Both the position numbers and the translations under genes were made by a program. The notes below the pieces were generated by a model, which was not told the DNA's origin, did not search any database, and was given only the letters and a program-made list of their open reading frames with translations. From Phycisphaeraceae bacterium (GTDB taxonomy: Bacteria; Planctomycetota; Phycisphaerae; Phycisphaerales; UBA1924), in assembly GCA_021297895.1 (NCBI GenBank), contig JAJTHN010000014.1, positions 1 through 58,892 of the forward strand: a stretch of 58,892 bases of DNA. Reading direction: 5' to 3'. This document shows, in pieces, positions 27,559 through 36,258 of the stretch (its first letter is position 1; each line of letters starts with the position of its first letter).

Positions 27559-29115
27559 TTACTCGTTGACCGTAAAGACCAGCACCGCCGCGGGCACCTG
27601 CGGCACCATCACCACCTCACCCAGCGCATCGAACTGGTCGGCTTGCACGGTCGGCAGACCGCGAATCCCCGCGGGAATGGGCTTGGACAATCGCAGCGAC
27701 CGCGGCCCGGCCCCAGAACGCGTGTCCACGCCGATGACCGTGTGCGTGTTGCCGAGATTGTCGACGAGGATCTGCCCGGGCTGCGACGCCTGACGCCACT
27801 GCGCATCGGTGGCCCGCACGAGCGTGAGCCGGTCACGAATCGCCCGGCCGGCGCCATCGATCTGGTTCTCGTTGAATTCCGCCGAGATCACGACCGGCGT
27901 GCTGTACTCATCGGTCGCCAGCCCGTTGTTCGTGGCCCATCCGTCGGCATCAACCGCGACCGGCCACCGGCGATCGATCACCGGGAGCGAGAAGTCGAGA
28001 ATGGACTGCCGAAGCGTCAGACCTCGCGGCGGCTCGATCCGCGGCGAGAGCCGACGCACAAACACCGCGACCTGCACCTTGCGTGAATCGCTCGTCGTCG
28101 CCTGATCGGTGCCCTCAACCGGCAGCGACCGCAGACGGCGAACGGCCATATCCCACACAAACTGCGGCGTGGGCAGCGACGGATCGCCCAGCGATGCCGA
28201 GGGCTTGCTCGCGACCGGCAGCAGCCGCTGATCGAGCGGAATACTGAAAAAGCCGTTCACGGGGTTGTTCGCGACCAGCGCCCGCTGCGGCCCGAGCGCT
28301 GCGCGCCCACGCCGCAGCGTCGGAACGCCATAGTTCGGATCAAGCGGCTGGGGAACATCCGTGTCCACCGCCAGCCATCTGCCCGACGACGGAATGAGAT
28401 TGTCACGACGCTCCTGCGCAAGCACCGACGCGACCACGCGATCGTCGGTCGGCAGCGCGGTCTCATCGGCCCACGATGTCCAGAACGCCGAGTCGAGCCC
28501 TCGCGAAGGCGCGACCGTCTGCTCGAACGCCAGAGGCGGCCCCGCCGGACCCTCGCCGATGACCTGCGAGGAGTCCACCGTGAGAAGCTCATTCGGTACA
28601 TCCAGCCCCGCGAACCGACCCGTGAACCGCACGCTGATGGTCACTTCGCCGTTCTCGATCGGGTCGCGCCGCGTCGATCGGCTCGAGCGGCTCGCCCGCA
28701 CGTTGCCGGGGCCGATGGTGCTCAGCGACTCGAGCGCCGCCGTGATCTCGCCACCGCTGGCGTTGATCGGCAGACGGGGCGTCTGCTCACCGGCAAAGCC
28801 GAGCCGGAACTGGCCACCGATCGCACGCTCGCTCGGCGAACTCACGCTGCGTGGGCGGATCCGCAGGACCTGCACCTCATCGACCGTGCGCCGGCCGGAC
28901 TCGAGCTGCTCGCGGGCCGTCTGCGCCGCCGCGAAGCCCGTGACCGCGTCGTTGCCCGCTCGCTGCTGCTTGATCACCACCGGCAGCAGCGCCCCGAGCC
29001 CGAGCAGGCCGATCGCCATGATCAGCACCGCCATGAGCACCTCGAGGATCGTGAACGCTCGCGGCATCGGATGTTGACGCGTGCGAGCGCTGATGGAGAC
29101 GATGTTCATGTTCAT
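27559..29115 (-). CDS. GspI/PilV-like minor pseudopilin
   Basis: 518 residues. The ATG at 29115 overlaps the stop of the upstream gene as ATGA, so the longer upstream frame is rejected. N-terminus MNMNIVSISARTRQHPMPRA then FTILEVLMAVLIMAIGLLGL, a classic PilV/GspI helix with Glu5 and with Ala before the cleavage site. The usual length is about 120-150 residues; here a large domain follows with strand-rich sequences such as TISVRFTGRFAGLDVPNELL and the end VPQVPAAVLVFTVNE. Probably part of the pseudopilus tip complex with the H-, J- and K-like proteins. Confidence 0.75.
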   Translation of the reverse strand: MNMNIVSISARTRQHPMPRAFTILEVLMAVLIMAIGLLGLGALLPVVIKQQRAGNDAVTGFAAAQTAREQLESGRRTVDEVQVLRIRPRSVSSPSERAIGGQFRLGFAGEQTPRLPINASGGEITAALESLSTIGPGNVRASRSSRSTRRDPIENGEVTISVRFTGRFAGLDVPNELLTVDSSQVIGEGPAGPPLAFEQTVAPSRGLDSAFWTSWADETALPTDDRVVASVLAQERRDNLIPSSGRWLAVDTDVPQPLDPNYGVPTLRRGRAALGPQRALVANNPVNGFFSIPLDQRLLPVASKPSASLGDPSLPTPQFVWDMAVRRLRSLPVEGTDQATTSDSRKVQVAVFVRRLSPRIEPPRGLTLRQSILDFSLPVIDRRWPVAVDADGWATNNGLATDEYSTPVVISAEFNENQIDGAGRAIRDRLTLVRATDAQWRQASQPGQILVDNLGNTHTVIGVDTRSGAGPRSLRLSKPIPAGIRGLPTVQADQFDALGEVVMVPQVPAAVLVFTVNE

Positions 29116-30350
29116 TGGGTCACCCGGGGAACCTGTTCCCCAATCCGTGCCAGCGGCGGAGGCTGGACGGCCCGAAGCGTTGCCGAGAATCGATCGACCA
29201 TGTAGATCCGGTTCGGCGCGATCCGAACGAGGCGCTCGCCGCGGGAAAGGTCGCTGCCCTCGATCCACCGGTTGATGCGGCGGGACATGTCACGCTGATC
29301 GGCCGCGGGCGGTCCGTTCGGCGGGTCGCCCTGCCACGGCACCAGCGCGGGGAACAACTGCCGGGCCTGTCCGGAGCCCGGACGCAGCCATTCGGGATCG
29401 ACCCAGTACAGCGACTTGCTGATCGGATCGACACGCACGCCCAGAGACGCGGCCAGGGCGAGTTCATCGTAAAGAACAACCTGCTGAACAGGCCGCACGA
29501 GCACCATGTCGCTGCTCTGGCCGCCGATGACCTGACGGCGAATGACCGTGTCGGCGCCGGCCGGCGAGAGGGCATTCTCGATCGCGCCATCACCGTTGAG
29601 GTCGCGCGCTGTCAGCACCCGCGTCGCCCAGCGGACCAGGCTCGTCGGCGGCTGCGGCGACGCGTTGTTGCCCCGGAACCCATCGGGATTCAGCCACAAC
29701 TCCCTCAAATCGGTGCGGCGATCGACCGATGACGGGCGAACACTCAGGACAAGGGCCTCATCGATGCTCGAGGACTTGACCACGCCCGTGCCGCCCTCAA
29801 AGCGGATGATGAAGCTCTGGCGGTTGTCGCCGTCGTTCGCCTCGGCTGCGTTGTAAAAGCCGGTTTCCGGGAAGACCCACGCGCCCTCGTTGGCGTCGTA
29901 TCGCTGCGTGACACCGAACGTGCTCGGCTGGTTGTACCAGTCGCCACGGATCATGCCGGGCGCGGCGTAGCCGCGGACCATCCAGCTGCCGGAGAGCTGC
30001 ACAGGATCAAGACCATCGATCGGGATGAACACATCCCGACGGATGGGGCGAAGGTTCGCATCGGTTTCCGAAGCCTGCTCGTCGTCGATGCTCGCGACCT
30101 GCACGCACGCCGTGATCGTCATGCGCCCGCCGGGCTCAAAGGAGAAGAACGCGGCGGTGTCACGCCCCTCGGATGAGCGAAGTGCCGCGTCGCGTGCCTG
30201 CAGAATGCCGGCCTGCAACTGGCCCTCGGCGGCGGAGGAGCTCTCCGTCCGGGTGAGCGAGCGCATCGCCGGGACGGTCAGCAGAATCAGCACCGTCGCG
30301 ATGACGATCACCGCGAGAATCTCGATCAGCGTGATGCCGCGACGGTTCAT
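29112..30350 (-). CDS. GspH/FimT-like pseudopilin
   Basis: 412 residues. N-terminus MNRRG then ITLIEILAVIVIATVLILLT: short leader, Gly before the cut, Glu5. The following LTRTESSSAAEGQLQAGILQ ARDAALRSSEG-type helix and a strand-rich domain fit GspH/FimT, which are normally about 170 residues, so this copy is more than twice as long. Its ATG overlaps the stop of the G-like gene by four bases (30347-30350) and its stop overlaps the I-like start in the same way, showing tight translational coupling across the three genes. Confidence 0.76.
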   Translation of the reverse strand: MNRRGITLIEILAVIVIATVLILLTVPAMRSLTRTESSSAAEGQLQAGILQARDAALRSSEGRDTAAFFSFEPGGRMTITACVQVASIDDEQASETDANLRPIRRDVFIPIDGLDPVQLSGSWMVRGYAAPGMIRGDWYNQPSTFGVTQRYDANEGAWVFPETGFYNAAEANDGDNRQSFIIRFEGGTGVVKSSSIDEALVLSVRPSSVDRRTDLRELWLNPDGFRGNNASPQPPTSLVRWATRVLTARDLNGDGAIENALSPAGADTVIRRQVIGGQSSDMVLVRPVQQVVLYDELALAASLGVRVDPISKSLYWVDPEWLRPGSGQARQLFPALVPWQGDPPNGPPAADQRDMSRRINRWIEGSDLSRGERLVRIAPNRIYMVDRFSATLRAVQPPPLARIGEQVPRVTQ

Positions 30351-31294
30351 TGCGCCCCCTCCAGAATCACGATGTTGTCCATGTTAACCGGCGCATCGGT
30401 TTCAACGTCGTCGATTCGCTTATCAGGTCCGGCGCTAACGATTGCCCATCGAGCAGCCCGAGCCGCAGGGTTGAATCGCACATCACAACTCCACGGCGAG
30501 CCCACAGCGCGAGGTATATTGAAAGAACGAACCTGACCGGCTGCCGCAGGCCGATTTCGGACTTCGCTAGACCGTATGCGTCCGTCGCACATCAGTCGAG
30601 AGTCGCTGGCGTCCGGATGAAACAGGGGAGCTTCAACAGGTTGATGAAATGTTGGCAACCAACTGTAAAATCTAATCTCAGTTCCCCAGCGGTCTGTAAA
30701 CGCGAGCTGCTCGTTCACATCGGACACAACCGGCTGCGTCCCTGAACGACGCTTCAGCCTCTCCGGATTTGCCGTATCGACATAAAGGGGTTCGATTGGC
30801 TCGCCCCGCCGACTGAAAGATCCGTCGATCAGTGGCCTCGTTAACCCAACGCCTGCGGCACCATCCACCGTCTGGCCTAGGGCACCGGCCAGAAAATACG
30901 GAAGCGTGAGCTCGCTGTACCGTTGACCTCTCGGATTGCTAACTTCATATCTCAGGAACTGAACAGGCCCCGCTTCCCCAAGCTGTGAGCCCTTGATGCG
31001 AGCCCTGAAAGTATTCGTTGCTGACAACAGTTCAATGGCACCAGCGGGCGAACTGTCGTCGACCAGCGGCGGCACGAAACCGAACGTCCGCGTGAACTGC
31101 TCAACGCCCATGCCCATCGAGCGGAGCGCCTGTCGCTCGCCCTGCACTCGAGCGTTCCGCACCAGGCCCGTCAGGCCGACGAGAATCAGCGATGAGAGCA
31201 CGAGCATGATCGCGAAGGTGATCAGCACTTCGACGAGCGTGTAGCCCCTGGCCCGCGGCGAGGCGATCGGTCGTGTTTGTTCTGCGTAGCACAC
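30347..31294 (-). CDS. GspG/PilE-like pseudopilin
   Basis: 315 residues if translation begins at the GTG at 31294, which has GGAG nine bases upstream and gives a normal 16-residue leader ending RARG before YTLVEVLITFAIMLVLSSLI. An ATG at 31360 would lengthen the leader to 38 residues and lacks a good site. Glu5 is present. The domain after the helix contains GVEQFTRTFGFVPPLVDD, like the Pro-rich helix end of GspG, and ends SAGPDKRIDDVETDAPVNMD, a GspG-type D-rich C-terminus (calcium-site-like). Hand counts show lower G+C in its 3' half (29 of 60 at 30661-30720) than in the 5' part (40 of 60 at 31141-31200). Usual GspG length is 140 residues. Confidence 0.72.
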   Translation of the reverse strand: MCYAEQTRPIASPRARGYTLVEVLITFAIMLVLSSLILVGLTGLVRNARVQGERQALRSMGMGVEQFTRTFGFVPPLVDDSSPAGAIELLSATNTFRARIKGSQLGEAGPVQFLRYEVSNPRGQRYSELTLPYFLAGALGQTVDGAAGVGLTRPLIDGSFSRRGEPIEPLYVDTANPERLKRRSGTQPVVSDVNEQLAFTDRWGTEIRFYSWLPTFHQPVEAPLFHPDASDSRLMCDGRIRSSEVRNRPAAAGQVRSFNIPRAVGSPWSCDVRFNPAARAARWAIVSAGPDKRIDDVETDAPVNMDNIVILEGAQ

Positions 31295-31501
31295 CGCTTG
31301 GCACTCCTGCAATCCCGCCCCACCCGCATTGGGGCCGATGGGGCACTCCGACCACTTCATTCACTGCACGCGGCCCGCGTCCATCACCCGCCACGGATCC
31401 GCCATAGCCCAGCCCGGACCGCCGCTCAAACCCGCTCCCGACCGAACATCCCGATCCGCCACCACCCCCACCACCACCTCGCCGCCGCATCGCCATCGGG
31501 T

Positions 31502-31621
31502 TCAACTCAGCGAAGCGATCAGATTCCTGACCAGCCGAACGACCCCCGCCGCGATCCACACCGTCATGCCCAGAAGCACCAGCCCGACGGCGATGGAAAC
31601 AAGCAACTCGAGAAGCGTCAT
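31502..31621 (-). CDS. Tiny orphan prepilin-like peptide
   Basis: Between gspF and the G-like gene the reverse strand encodes VRARG followed by MTLLELLVSIAVGLVLLGMT, then a short basic tail ending RNLIASLS and a stop at 31502. This is a textbook prepilin cleavage motif and helix (Glu at mature position 5 counting M as 1), but with no soluble domain. The only in-frame ATG is the one at 31621, which would give 39 residues and omit the leader; the frame is open further up (to the end of gspF) but only non-standard starts such as CTG occur, while GGAGG sits at 31644-31648. It could be a real micro-pilin with an unusual start, or the surviving N-terminus of a decayed pseudopilin. Confidence 0.45.
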   Translation of the reverse strand: MTLLELLVSIAVGLVLLGMTVWIAAGVVRLVRNLIASLS

Positions 31622-31692
31622 GCCGCGGGCACGAACGATGCACCTCCGATCCGACCCCGCGGCACGTCGCCGCGGGGGCCGGAGCAGCCGGC

Positions 31693-32979
31693 TCAGCCGC
31701 CGGACTGCTGCAGCTTCTCGATGATGGCCACCAGAGGAAGGAACATGGCGATCACGATGCCGCCGACGACGATGCCAAGAAAGAGCACCAGCAGCGGCTC
31801 GATCAGCTTGACCAGCGAGTTCACCGCAACGTCGACCTCTTCGTCGTAGTTGTCGGCGATCTTCATGAGCATGGAGTCCAGGTCACCGGTCTCCTCGCCG
31901 ACGTCGATCATGTTCACGACGATCGAGTCGACGACCTTCGCCTCGCGCAGCGGCGCGGCGAACGTCTCGCCCTCGCGGATCGAGTCGTGCACCTTTCCCA
32001 GCGCCCGCTCGTACACGTAGTTGCCCGACGTTTCCTTCGTGATCGTGATCGCGTCGAGAATCGGCACACCCGCGTGGATCAGCGTCCCAAGCGTCCGCGT
32101 GAACTTCGCGACCGTGGTCTTGGAAATCAGGCTGCCGATGACCGGTGTCCAGAGCACCAGCGTGTCCGTGATCGCCCGCCCGAACGCGGCCATTCTCGCG
32201 ACCTTCCACACGACGAAGAACACGCCGGGCAGCAGCGCGATGAAGATCCAGCCCGGCCAGTTCTGTCCCGGCTGCAGGCCCGCCAGCCAGTTGGAGCTGT
32301 CGACCAGGAACTGCGTCAGCGCGGGCATCTCAACGCCGAACTCCTCGAAGATCTTGGAGAACTGCGGGATGATCTTGACCATGATGAACATCACGATGCC
32401 GATCGCAACGATCATCACGACCACGGGATAGAGCATCGCGCCGACGATCTTCCTCTTCAGCCGCTGGGCCTTCTCCAGGAAGTCCGCAAGACGCTGGAGG
32501 ATGACGTCCAGCACGCCGCCGACCTCGCCCGCGGCCACCATCTTGACGTACAGGCGATCGAACGCCCGCGGGTGCTTGGCCATCGACTCCGAAAGGCTCA
32601 TGCCGCCCTCGACATCCTCGCACACAGTCTGGAGAACGCTCTTGAGCTTTCCGGGCTTCTGCTGCTCTTCGAGGATCTGCAGCGATCGCAGCAGAGGCAG
32701 ACCGGCGTCCTGCAGCGTCGAGAGCTGACGCGTGAAGTTCGTCAGCTGCTTGCCGCTGACGCCGCCGATGGTGATGGCGATCTCGCCCTTCTTCTTTTTC
32801 TTCTTGCCCGGGGCCTCGGCCTTGCCCTTCTTGTCGGATTCCTTCTGCTCACGGACCTGCATCGGGTGGAAACCCTGCGACTTGATCTTCTCGATCGCTT
32901 CCTTACTCGAGGTCGCGTCCACGGTGCCCTTCTGGGGCTTGCCCGCCGCATTCAACGCTTCGTATGCAAAGGTCGCCAT
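31693..32979 (-). CDS. gspF: GspF/PilC-type inner-membrane platform protein
   Basis: 428 residues with a good GGAG site. N-terminus MATFAYEALNAAGKPQKGTV is typical, followed by a basic Lys-rich patch (GKKKKKKG, about residues 57-65) and two T2SSF domains: first with LTNFTRQLSTLQDAGLPLLR and EDVEGGMSLSESMAKHP, second with KFTRTLGTLIHAGVPILDAI and VHDSIREGETFAAPLREAKV. Three membrane helices are visible (LYPVVVMIVAIGIVMFIMVK, PGWIFIALLPGVFFVVWKVA, and the C-terminal LLVLFLGIVVGGIVIAMFLP). It anchors the assembly ATPase to the pseudopilus base. Begins 57 bases after gspE. Confidence 0.93.
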   Translation of the reverse strand: MATFAYEALNAAGKPQKGTVDATSSKEAIEKIKSQGFHPMQVREQKESDKKGKAEAPGKKKKKKGEIAITIGGVSGKQLTNFTRQLSTLQDAGLPLLRSLQILEEQQKPGKLKSVLQTVCEDVEGGMSLSESMAKHPRAFDRLYVKMVAAGEVGGVLDVILQRLADFLEKAQRLKRKIVGAMLYPVVVMIVAIGIVMFIMVKIIPQFSKIFEEFGVEMPALTQFLVDSSNWLAGLQPGQNWPGWIFIALLPGVFFVVWKVARMAAFGRAITDTLVLWTPVIGSLISKTTVAKFTRTLGTLIHAGVPILDAITITKETSGNYVYERALGKVHDSIREGETFAAPLREAKVVDSIVVNMIDVGEETGDLDSMLMKIADNYDEEVDVAVNSLVKLIEPLLVLFLGIVVGGIVIAMFLPLVAIIEKLQQSGG

Positions 32980-33036
32980 CGCAGTGTCTCCGATTCTCTG
33001 GTCCGGTCCGTCGAATTCGTTCTCGCCCTCTGGCGA

Positions 33037-34773
33037 TTACTCGTCGTCGCCCATGGTCTCGCGCACGATCTCATCGATCGTCGTCTGGCCCTCGTACAGC
33101 GCCAGCAGGCCGCACTCACGCAGCGTTCGCATGCCGTTGCGGCGGGCGATCTGGCGGAGGATGTTCGTGCTGGCCTTCTTCATGATCTGGTCGCGCAGCT
33201 CGTCGTTGATGGCCATGATCTCGAAGATCGCCATTCGCCCCTTGTACCCGGAGCCGAAGCAGCCATCGCAGCCCTTGCCGCGGAAGAACTTCCGTCCGGC
33301 GACGGACTCGGGCGTGAGGCTCAACTCCATGAGCTGCTCCTCGCTGGGCACGAACTCCTGCCGACACTTGGGGCAGATGGTGCGCGTCAGCCGCTGGGCC
33401 AGCACGCCCTCCATTGTCGCCGTGAGAAGGAACGGCTCCACGCCGAGGTCCACCAGACGGATGACGCTCGAGGGCGCGTCGTTGGTGTGCAGCGTCGTCA
33501 GCACAAGGTGGCCGGTCAGCGATGCCTGGATGGCGATCTCCGCCGTCTCAAGGTCGCGAATCTCGCCGACAAGAATGACGTCCGGGTCCTGACGCAGGAA
33601 GCTGCGCAGCGCCTTGGCGAAGGTCAGCTCGACCTCCGGGTTCACCTGCACCTGGCAGAGCCCATCGATGTCGTACTCGACCGGGTCCTCGCACGTGAGG
33701 ATCTTGGTTTCCAGGTCGTTGAGCTCCTGGAGCGCCGCGTACAGCGTCGTCGTCTTGCCGGAGCCCGTCGGGCCCGTCACGATCACGATGCCGTTGGGCC
33801 GATTGATCAGCTTGCGGAACGATGACATGTCGTCGTCGCGAAGCCCCACGCGATCGAGCGCGAGCTTGACGTTGCTCCGATCGAGCACACGCATCACGAC
33901 GCTCTCGCCCCACATCGTCGGCAGCACGCTCACGCGAAGGTCCACCGGCGCCCCGCCAACCGTCAGCTCGATACGCCCGTCCTGCGGCAGCCGACGCTCG
34001 GCGATGTTCATCTTCGCCATGACCTTCACGCGGCTGGTGATGGCCGTGCCAAGATGCTTCGGCGGCGGCACCATCTCGTACAGCACGCCGTCGATGCGGT
34101 ACCGCATCTTGAACTCCTCCTCGAACGGCTCGAAGTGGATGTCCGATGCGCGGTCCTTGATCGCCTGCAGCAACACGAGGTTCAGCAGCTTGATGACCTT
34201 GTTGTCCTCCGCGGCCTCCATCACCGCATCAAGGTCGATCGAGTCGTTGCTCTTGCCCTGAAGGCTCTTGAACTTGTCGTCCGCCGCGAGCTCGCTGACG
34301 ACCTCCGTCACCGACTCCTGCTTGGAGTAGTACTTCTTGATCAGCGCATCGACCTGCGCCTCATCGGCGACAACGGCCTCGACATTGAACCCCATCAGCA
34401 ACTTCAGGTCGTCCACCGCCCGGAAGTTGTTCAGGCTCTTCATCGCGATCTTGAGTTTCCGCCCCGCGGCCTTGTACTCGATCGGCACGACCTGATACGA
34501 CTGCACCGTCTCGGCCGGAAGCGACTCGACCACCTCCGCCGGCAGCTCGCCCATGTTCAGGTCAACAAACCCCAAACCCGCCTGCGCCGCCAACGCCTCA
34601 TCCACATCGCGCTTGTTGCAGTACCCAAGCTCAACCAGGAGTTCACCCAGCAGCTTCCGACGGGTCTTCTGGACCTCCAACGCCTCGTGCACTCGCTCAC
34701 GAGACACCACCCCCATCTTCGTGAGGATCCGCCCGAGCTTGCGTCCCTTGCTGTCGTTCAGGTCCAGTGGCAC
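33037..34773 (-). CDS. gspE: GspE/PilB-type assembly ATPase (first)
   Basis: 578 residues from a GTG start with GGAG seven bases before it. N-terminal MshEN-type domain (GRKLGRILTKMGVVSRERVH, LLGELLVELGYCNKRDVDEA) of the kind that can bind c-di-GMP, then the ATPase domain with Walker A GPTGSGKTTTLYAALQELND, Asp box EDPVEYDIDGLCQVQVN, Walker B LVGEIRDLETAEIAIQASLT and His box TTLHTNDAPSSVIRLVDLGV. The C-terminal zinc-binding four-Cys region is present (CPKC, then GCDGCFGSGYKGR). It powers pseudopilin addition. It directly precedes gspF, so it is the likely ATPase of this apparatus. Confidence 0.93.
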   Translation of the reverse strand: MPLDLNDSKGRKLGRILTKMGVVSRERVHEALEVQKTRRKLLGELLVELGYCNKRDVDEALAAQAGLGFVDLNMGELPAEVVESLPAETVQSYQVVPIEYKAAGRKLKIAMKSLNNFRAVDDLKLLMGFNVEAVVADEAQVDALIKKYYSKQESVTEVVSELAADDKFKSLQGKSNDSIDLDAVMEAAEDNKVIKLLNLVLLQAIKDRASDIHFEPFEEEFKMRYRIDGVLYEMVPPPKHLGTAITSRVKVMAKMNIAERRLPQDGRIELTVGGAPVDLRVSVLPTMWGESVVMRVLDRSNVKLALDRVGLRDDDMSSFRKLINRPNGIVIVTGPTGSGKTTTLYAALQELNDLETKILTCEDPVEYDIDGLCQVQVNPEVELTFAKALRSFLRQDPDVILVGEIRDLETAEIAIQASLTGHLVLTTLHTNDAPSSVIRLVDLGVEPFLLTATMEGVLAQRLTRTICPKCRQEFVPSEEQLMELSLTPESVAGRKFFRGKGCDGCFGSGYKGRMAIFEIMAINDELRDQIMKKASTNILRQIARRNGMRTLRECGLLALYEGQTTIDEIVRETMGDDE

Positions 34774-35037
34774 TCGAAAACTCCAGAGCCCGCGTACGCT
34801 CGGCCGCAGTTCAGGCCGGCCAAACCAAAAACGTCGAGCCCTGAGTCTACACGATCGGCGGGCCCGATCGGATCCTCAGCACTCGCGCAACCACCGCAAA
34901 ATTTCAATGCGTCAACCAACAAACGGTGATAACTGTTTGCTTTCCGATAGGATGCCACCAGCGGGAAACCTATCGAAACACGAACGTGCGGCCCAGCCAA
35001 AACACCGCCGAGGTCGTCGTCGACCCCGGTCCATGCA

Positions 35038-36159
35038 TCATGCCTTCGGCGCATCTTCGGATTCGTCAAGCTCGGTCCGGCCCACCGTTCGGCCAAGGCG
35101 ATGGACCTTGTCGGTGAGCTCGCCGGGGTTCTTTGAACGGTCGATCATCTCCTCCGCGCTGATCTTGTCGCTCATGTAGTGCTGCCAGAGGTGGTCATCA
35201 AGCAGCTGCATACCGAACTTCTTCCCGGTCTGGATGAAGGAGTCGATTCGGTAGGTCTTTCCCTCACGAATGAGGTTCGCGATTGCGGGCGTCACGACGA
35301 GGAACTCGTACGCCGCGATCAGGCCGCTCGAGTCCTTCCGCGGCAGGAGCGCCTGACTGAGCACCGCGAGAAGGGCCGTGGACAACTGCACGCGGATCTG
35401 GTTCTGCTGGCTGACCGGGAACGCGTCAACCACGCGGTCAATGGTCTTGGCCGCGCCGGTCGTGTGGAGCGTACCGAACACAAGGTGACCGGTCTCGGCG
35501 GCGCGAATCGCGGCCTCGATCGTCTCCAGGTCGCGCATTTCACCGACGAGGATCAGGTCAGGGTCCGACCGAAGCACGCGCCGCAGCGCCTCGGCGAAAC
35601 TGTGAACATCGGTGCCGATCTCACGCTGGTTCACCACCGACTTCTTGTGGTAGTGGTAGTACTCGATCGGGTCTTCCATCGTCACGATGTGCCGATCCAG
35701 CGTCATGTTCACGAAGTCGATCATCGTCGCCAGCGTCGTGGTCTTGCCCGAACCCGTCGGCCCCGTGACCAGGAACAAACCACGCGGGCGGCGGACCAGT
35801 TCGCGGCAGATCTCCGGCAGACCAATCTGCTCGAACGACAGCAGCTTGCTCGGGATCAGACGCAGGACCATCGCCAGATCGCCGCGCTGCTTGAAGATCG
35901 ACACGCGGAAGCGAGCCTTGTCGCCGTATGAGAAGCCGAAGTCGCAGCCGCCCTTCTCGGAAATCTCCTGCTGCTTCTGCTCGGGCGTGATGGACTTCAT
36001 CAGCGCGACCATGTCATCGCTGGCCAACACCTTGGTCTTGAGATTCTGCAGGTGACCATGCAGACGAACCGTCGGCGGACGGCCGACAGTCAGGTGAAGG
36101 TCGCTCGCGCCGGTCGTGACCACCGTATCCAGAAGGCGGTCCATTTGCATCGTTGACAT
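35038..36159 (-). CDS. pilT: PilT-type retraction ATPase
   Basis: 373 residues, the usual length. N-terminal PAS-like domain with TTGASDLHLTVGRPPTVRLH, Walker A GPTGSGKTTTLATMIDFVNM, Asp box VTMEDPIEYYHYHKKSVVNQ, Walker B LVGEMRDLETIEAAIRAAET and His box FGTLHTTGAAKTIDRVVDAF. The C-terminal ANLIREGKTYRIDSFIQT corresponds to the AIRNLIRE signature that marks PilT and separates it from PilB/GspE. PilT disassembles pili, so its presence argues for a dynamic type IV pilus rather than a pure secretion system. It lies between the two assembly ATPases, 99 bases after the upstream one and 264 before the next. Confidence 0.93.
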   Translation of the reverse strand: MSTMQMDRLLDTVVTTGASDLHLTVGRPPTVRLHGHLQNLKTKVLASDDMVALMKSITPEQKQQEISEKGGCDFGFSYGDKARFRVSIFKQRGDLAMVLRLIPSKLLSFEQIGLPEICRELVRRPRGLFLVTGPTGSGKTTTLATMIDFVNMTLDRHIVTMEDPIEYYHYHKKSVVNQREIGTDVHSFAEALRRVLRSDPDLILVGEMRDLETIEAAIRAAETGHLVFGTLHTTGAAKTIDRVVDAFPVSQQNQIRVQLSTALLAVLSQALLPRKDSSGLIAAYEFLVVTPAIANLIREGKTYRIDSFIQTGKKFGMQLLDDHLWQHYMSDKISAEEMIDRSKNPGELTDKVHRLGRTVGRTELDESEDAPKA

Positions 36160-36258
36160 GGGTGGCTCGCTTGTCGAAAGGGACGGGGAAACAGGTCAAA
36201 GAAACACTCAGCCGTCGACTCGTTTACGCGGCCCGCTCGGCGAGCTCGCACATCACGC

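Noticed and set aside
31101-31643. 180-residue - strand frame starting at GTG 31643
   Set aside because: Gly-rich and Arg-rich, overlaps the G-like pseudopilin gene in another frame; no motif and its GGAG site directly abuts the GTG.
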